From contig NZ_VTKY01000001.1 in assembly GCF_020514095.1 (NCBI RefSeq), forward strand, positions 496,001 to 560,000: 64,000 nt of DNA. Direction: 5' to 3'. Position numbers and translations under genes: made by a program. Position 1 is the stretch's first letter, and the number at the start of each line of letters is the position of its first letter. This document shows, one piece after another, positions 63,494 to 64,000 of this stretch. The DNA is from Synechococcus sp. MU1643. Its GTDB lineage: Bacteria; Cyanobacteriota; Cyanobacteriia; PCC-6307; Cyanobiaceae. A model generated the notes under the pieces. The model was not told where the DNA came from. It searched no databases and saw nothing but the letters and a program-made list of their open reading frames with translations.

Positions 63494-64000
63494 TCAACGT
63501 GAGAATCGACTGGTGCGCTCAGGACCAGTTCTGCGCAGGCTGCCGCGGGTGACGCCGAGCTGGTGGTGAATCTGCTCCTGGGACCAAACGTCCTGGGTGG
63601 CCATCCGACCCGCCAAAGCCTCGGCATAAAGGCTGACGCGCCGACGCGTCGCAACGGCATCTTCATCGAGAAGTTCAAGCCGAATCCTGCGCACGCCCGC
63701 CTGCAGCAGCGACGGAAGCGCCTCAACGCCTGATTGCGCCGTCCCATTAAAGAGGGTGTTGCGACAGCCCAGATCAGCGCGCAGGGGATGTTCAACCCCG
63801 CTGCGATCCCGAAGAATGACGTTGTGCTTCTCACAGGGACGACCGCAATCCGTGTGGTCCTTGCCGTCCGAGAGGAACGCACAGAACAGGCAATGCTCCA
63901 TGTGAAACAACGGCATGTGCTGATGCAGGGTGATCTCGAGCAGCGCTGGATCAACGGCGGCGGCCAGATCCAGAAGTTGCTGAAGGTTCAGGTCGTAACT
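63494..64000 (-). CDS. U32 family peptidase, C-terminal part (cut by window end)
   Basis: The frame is open to the last base of the window. Visible is the conserved U32 core QHMPLFHMEHCLFCAFLSDG then DHTDCGRPCEKHNVILRDRS, and GCRNTLFN, with several Cys that probably bind Fe-S or zinc. Homologues act in rRNA or tRNA modification (RlhA-type) or as collagenase-like peptidases; which one cannot be told without the N-terminus. The stop is at 63494-63496, 58 bp upstream of the typA start. Confidence 0.9.
   Translation of the reverse strand, partial: SYDLNLQQLLDLAAAVDPALLEITLHQHMPLFHMEHCLFCAFLSDGKDHTDCGRPCEKHNVILRDRSGVEHPLRADLGCRNTLFNGTAQSGVEALPSLLQAGVRRIRLELLDEDAVATRRRVSLYAEALAGRMATQDVWSQEQIHHQLGVTRGSLRRTGPERTSRFSR

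Overview
The window is chromosomal DNA of a marine picocyanobacterium, most probably a marine Synechococcus close to the open-ocean/coastal clades. That call rests on content, not on a search. It encodes an oxygen-dependent chlorophyll-ring cyclase (AcsF), PCP_red-like and POR-like proteins, a CPP1-like factor, CcsA for thylakoid cytochromes, GlpX-type FBPase/SBPase and Rpe of the Calvin cycle, GlgC, a B12-dependent NrdJ, and many short families typical of picocyanobacteria (DUF3104, DUF1651, DUF6464, DUF3531). Genes are compact, often with 1-4 nt or longer overlaps, on both strands.

Layout. 1-7.8 kb: end of an unknown gene, acsF, the tldD-pmbA pair and fmt on the plus strand; then an orphan protein, a DUF6464 protein and a TerC protein on the minus strand, and a divergent 254-aa protein with a duplicated C-terminal module. 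7.8-11.4 kb is the strange part: about 3.6 kb with only small genes, a tandemly duplicated ~205-bp hairpin-rich element, two dispersed ~135-bp repeats ending in a remnant of the upstream gene's 3' end, and a frameshifted small exported protein. 11.4-21 kb: mfd, a CtpA-type protease, ispG, a type-4 uracil-DNA glycosylase, a VOC protein and an aminotransferase. 21.1-25 kb: an overlapping four-gene unit (PhnD-like lipoprotein, ATPase, fused double permease, SGNH hydrolase), probably an oxyanion or phosphonate-type uptake system. 25-33.6 kb: a sigma factor, a DUF92/VTE6-like protein, rsmE, hslO, an energizing ATPase, prfC and a methyltransferase. 33.7-36.2 kb: nrdJ and tRNA-Ser(UGA). 36.2-38 kb: an accessory stretch with a ribbon-helix-helix-like Cys-rich protein and two further small proteins. 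38-46.5 kb: HIT, SDR, LOG, SdiA-regulated-like and POR-like proteins, a frameshifted DUF389 gene, a DMT exporter, a His/Asp-rich CobW GTPase, a lumenal pentapeptide protein and a divergent uracil phosphoribosyltransferase.

46.6-56.1 kb is central carbon metabolism: ilvD, then pgl, gnd, glgC, hemA and glpX on the minus strand, with rpe divergent from glpX and followed by a clear terminator. Together they cover the oxidative pentose phosphate pathway, glycogen synthesis, entry into tetrapyrroles and two Calvin-cycle steps. 56.1-57.9 kb is poor in intact genes and holds a decayed glycine-zipper protein gene. 57.9-64 kb (minus strand): a tightly overlapping lptA-lptB-lptF/G unit with ccsA, then DUF309, typA and the C-terminal part of a U32 peptidase that runs off the window.

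Three genes appear broken by single-base indels (11.1, 42.4 and 57.4 kb); each needs read-level confirmation before it is called a pseudogene. No CRISPR array, rRNA, insertion sequence or prophage was seen.
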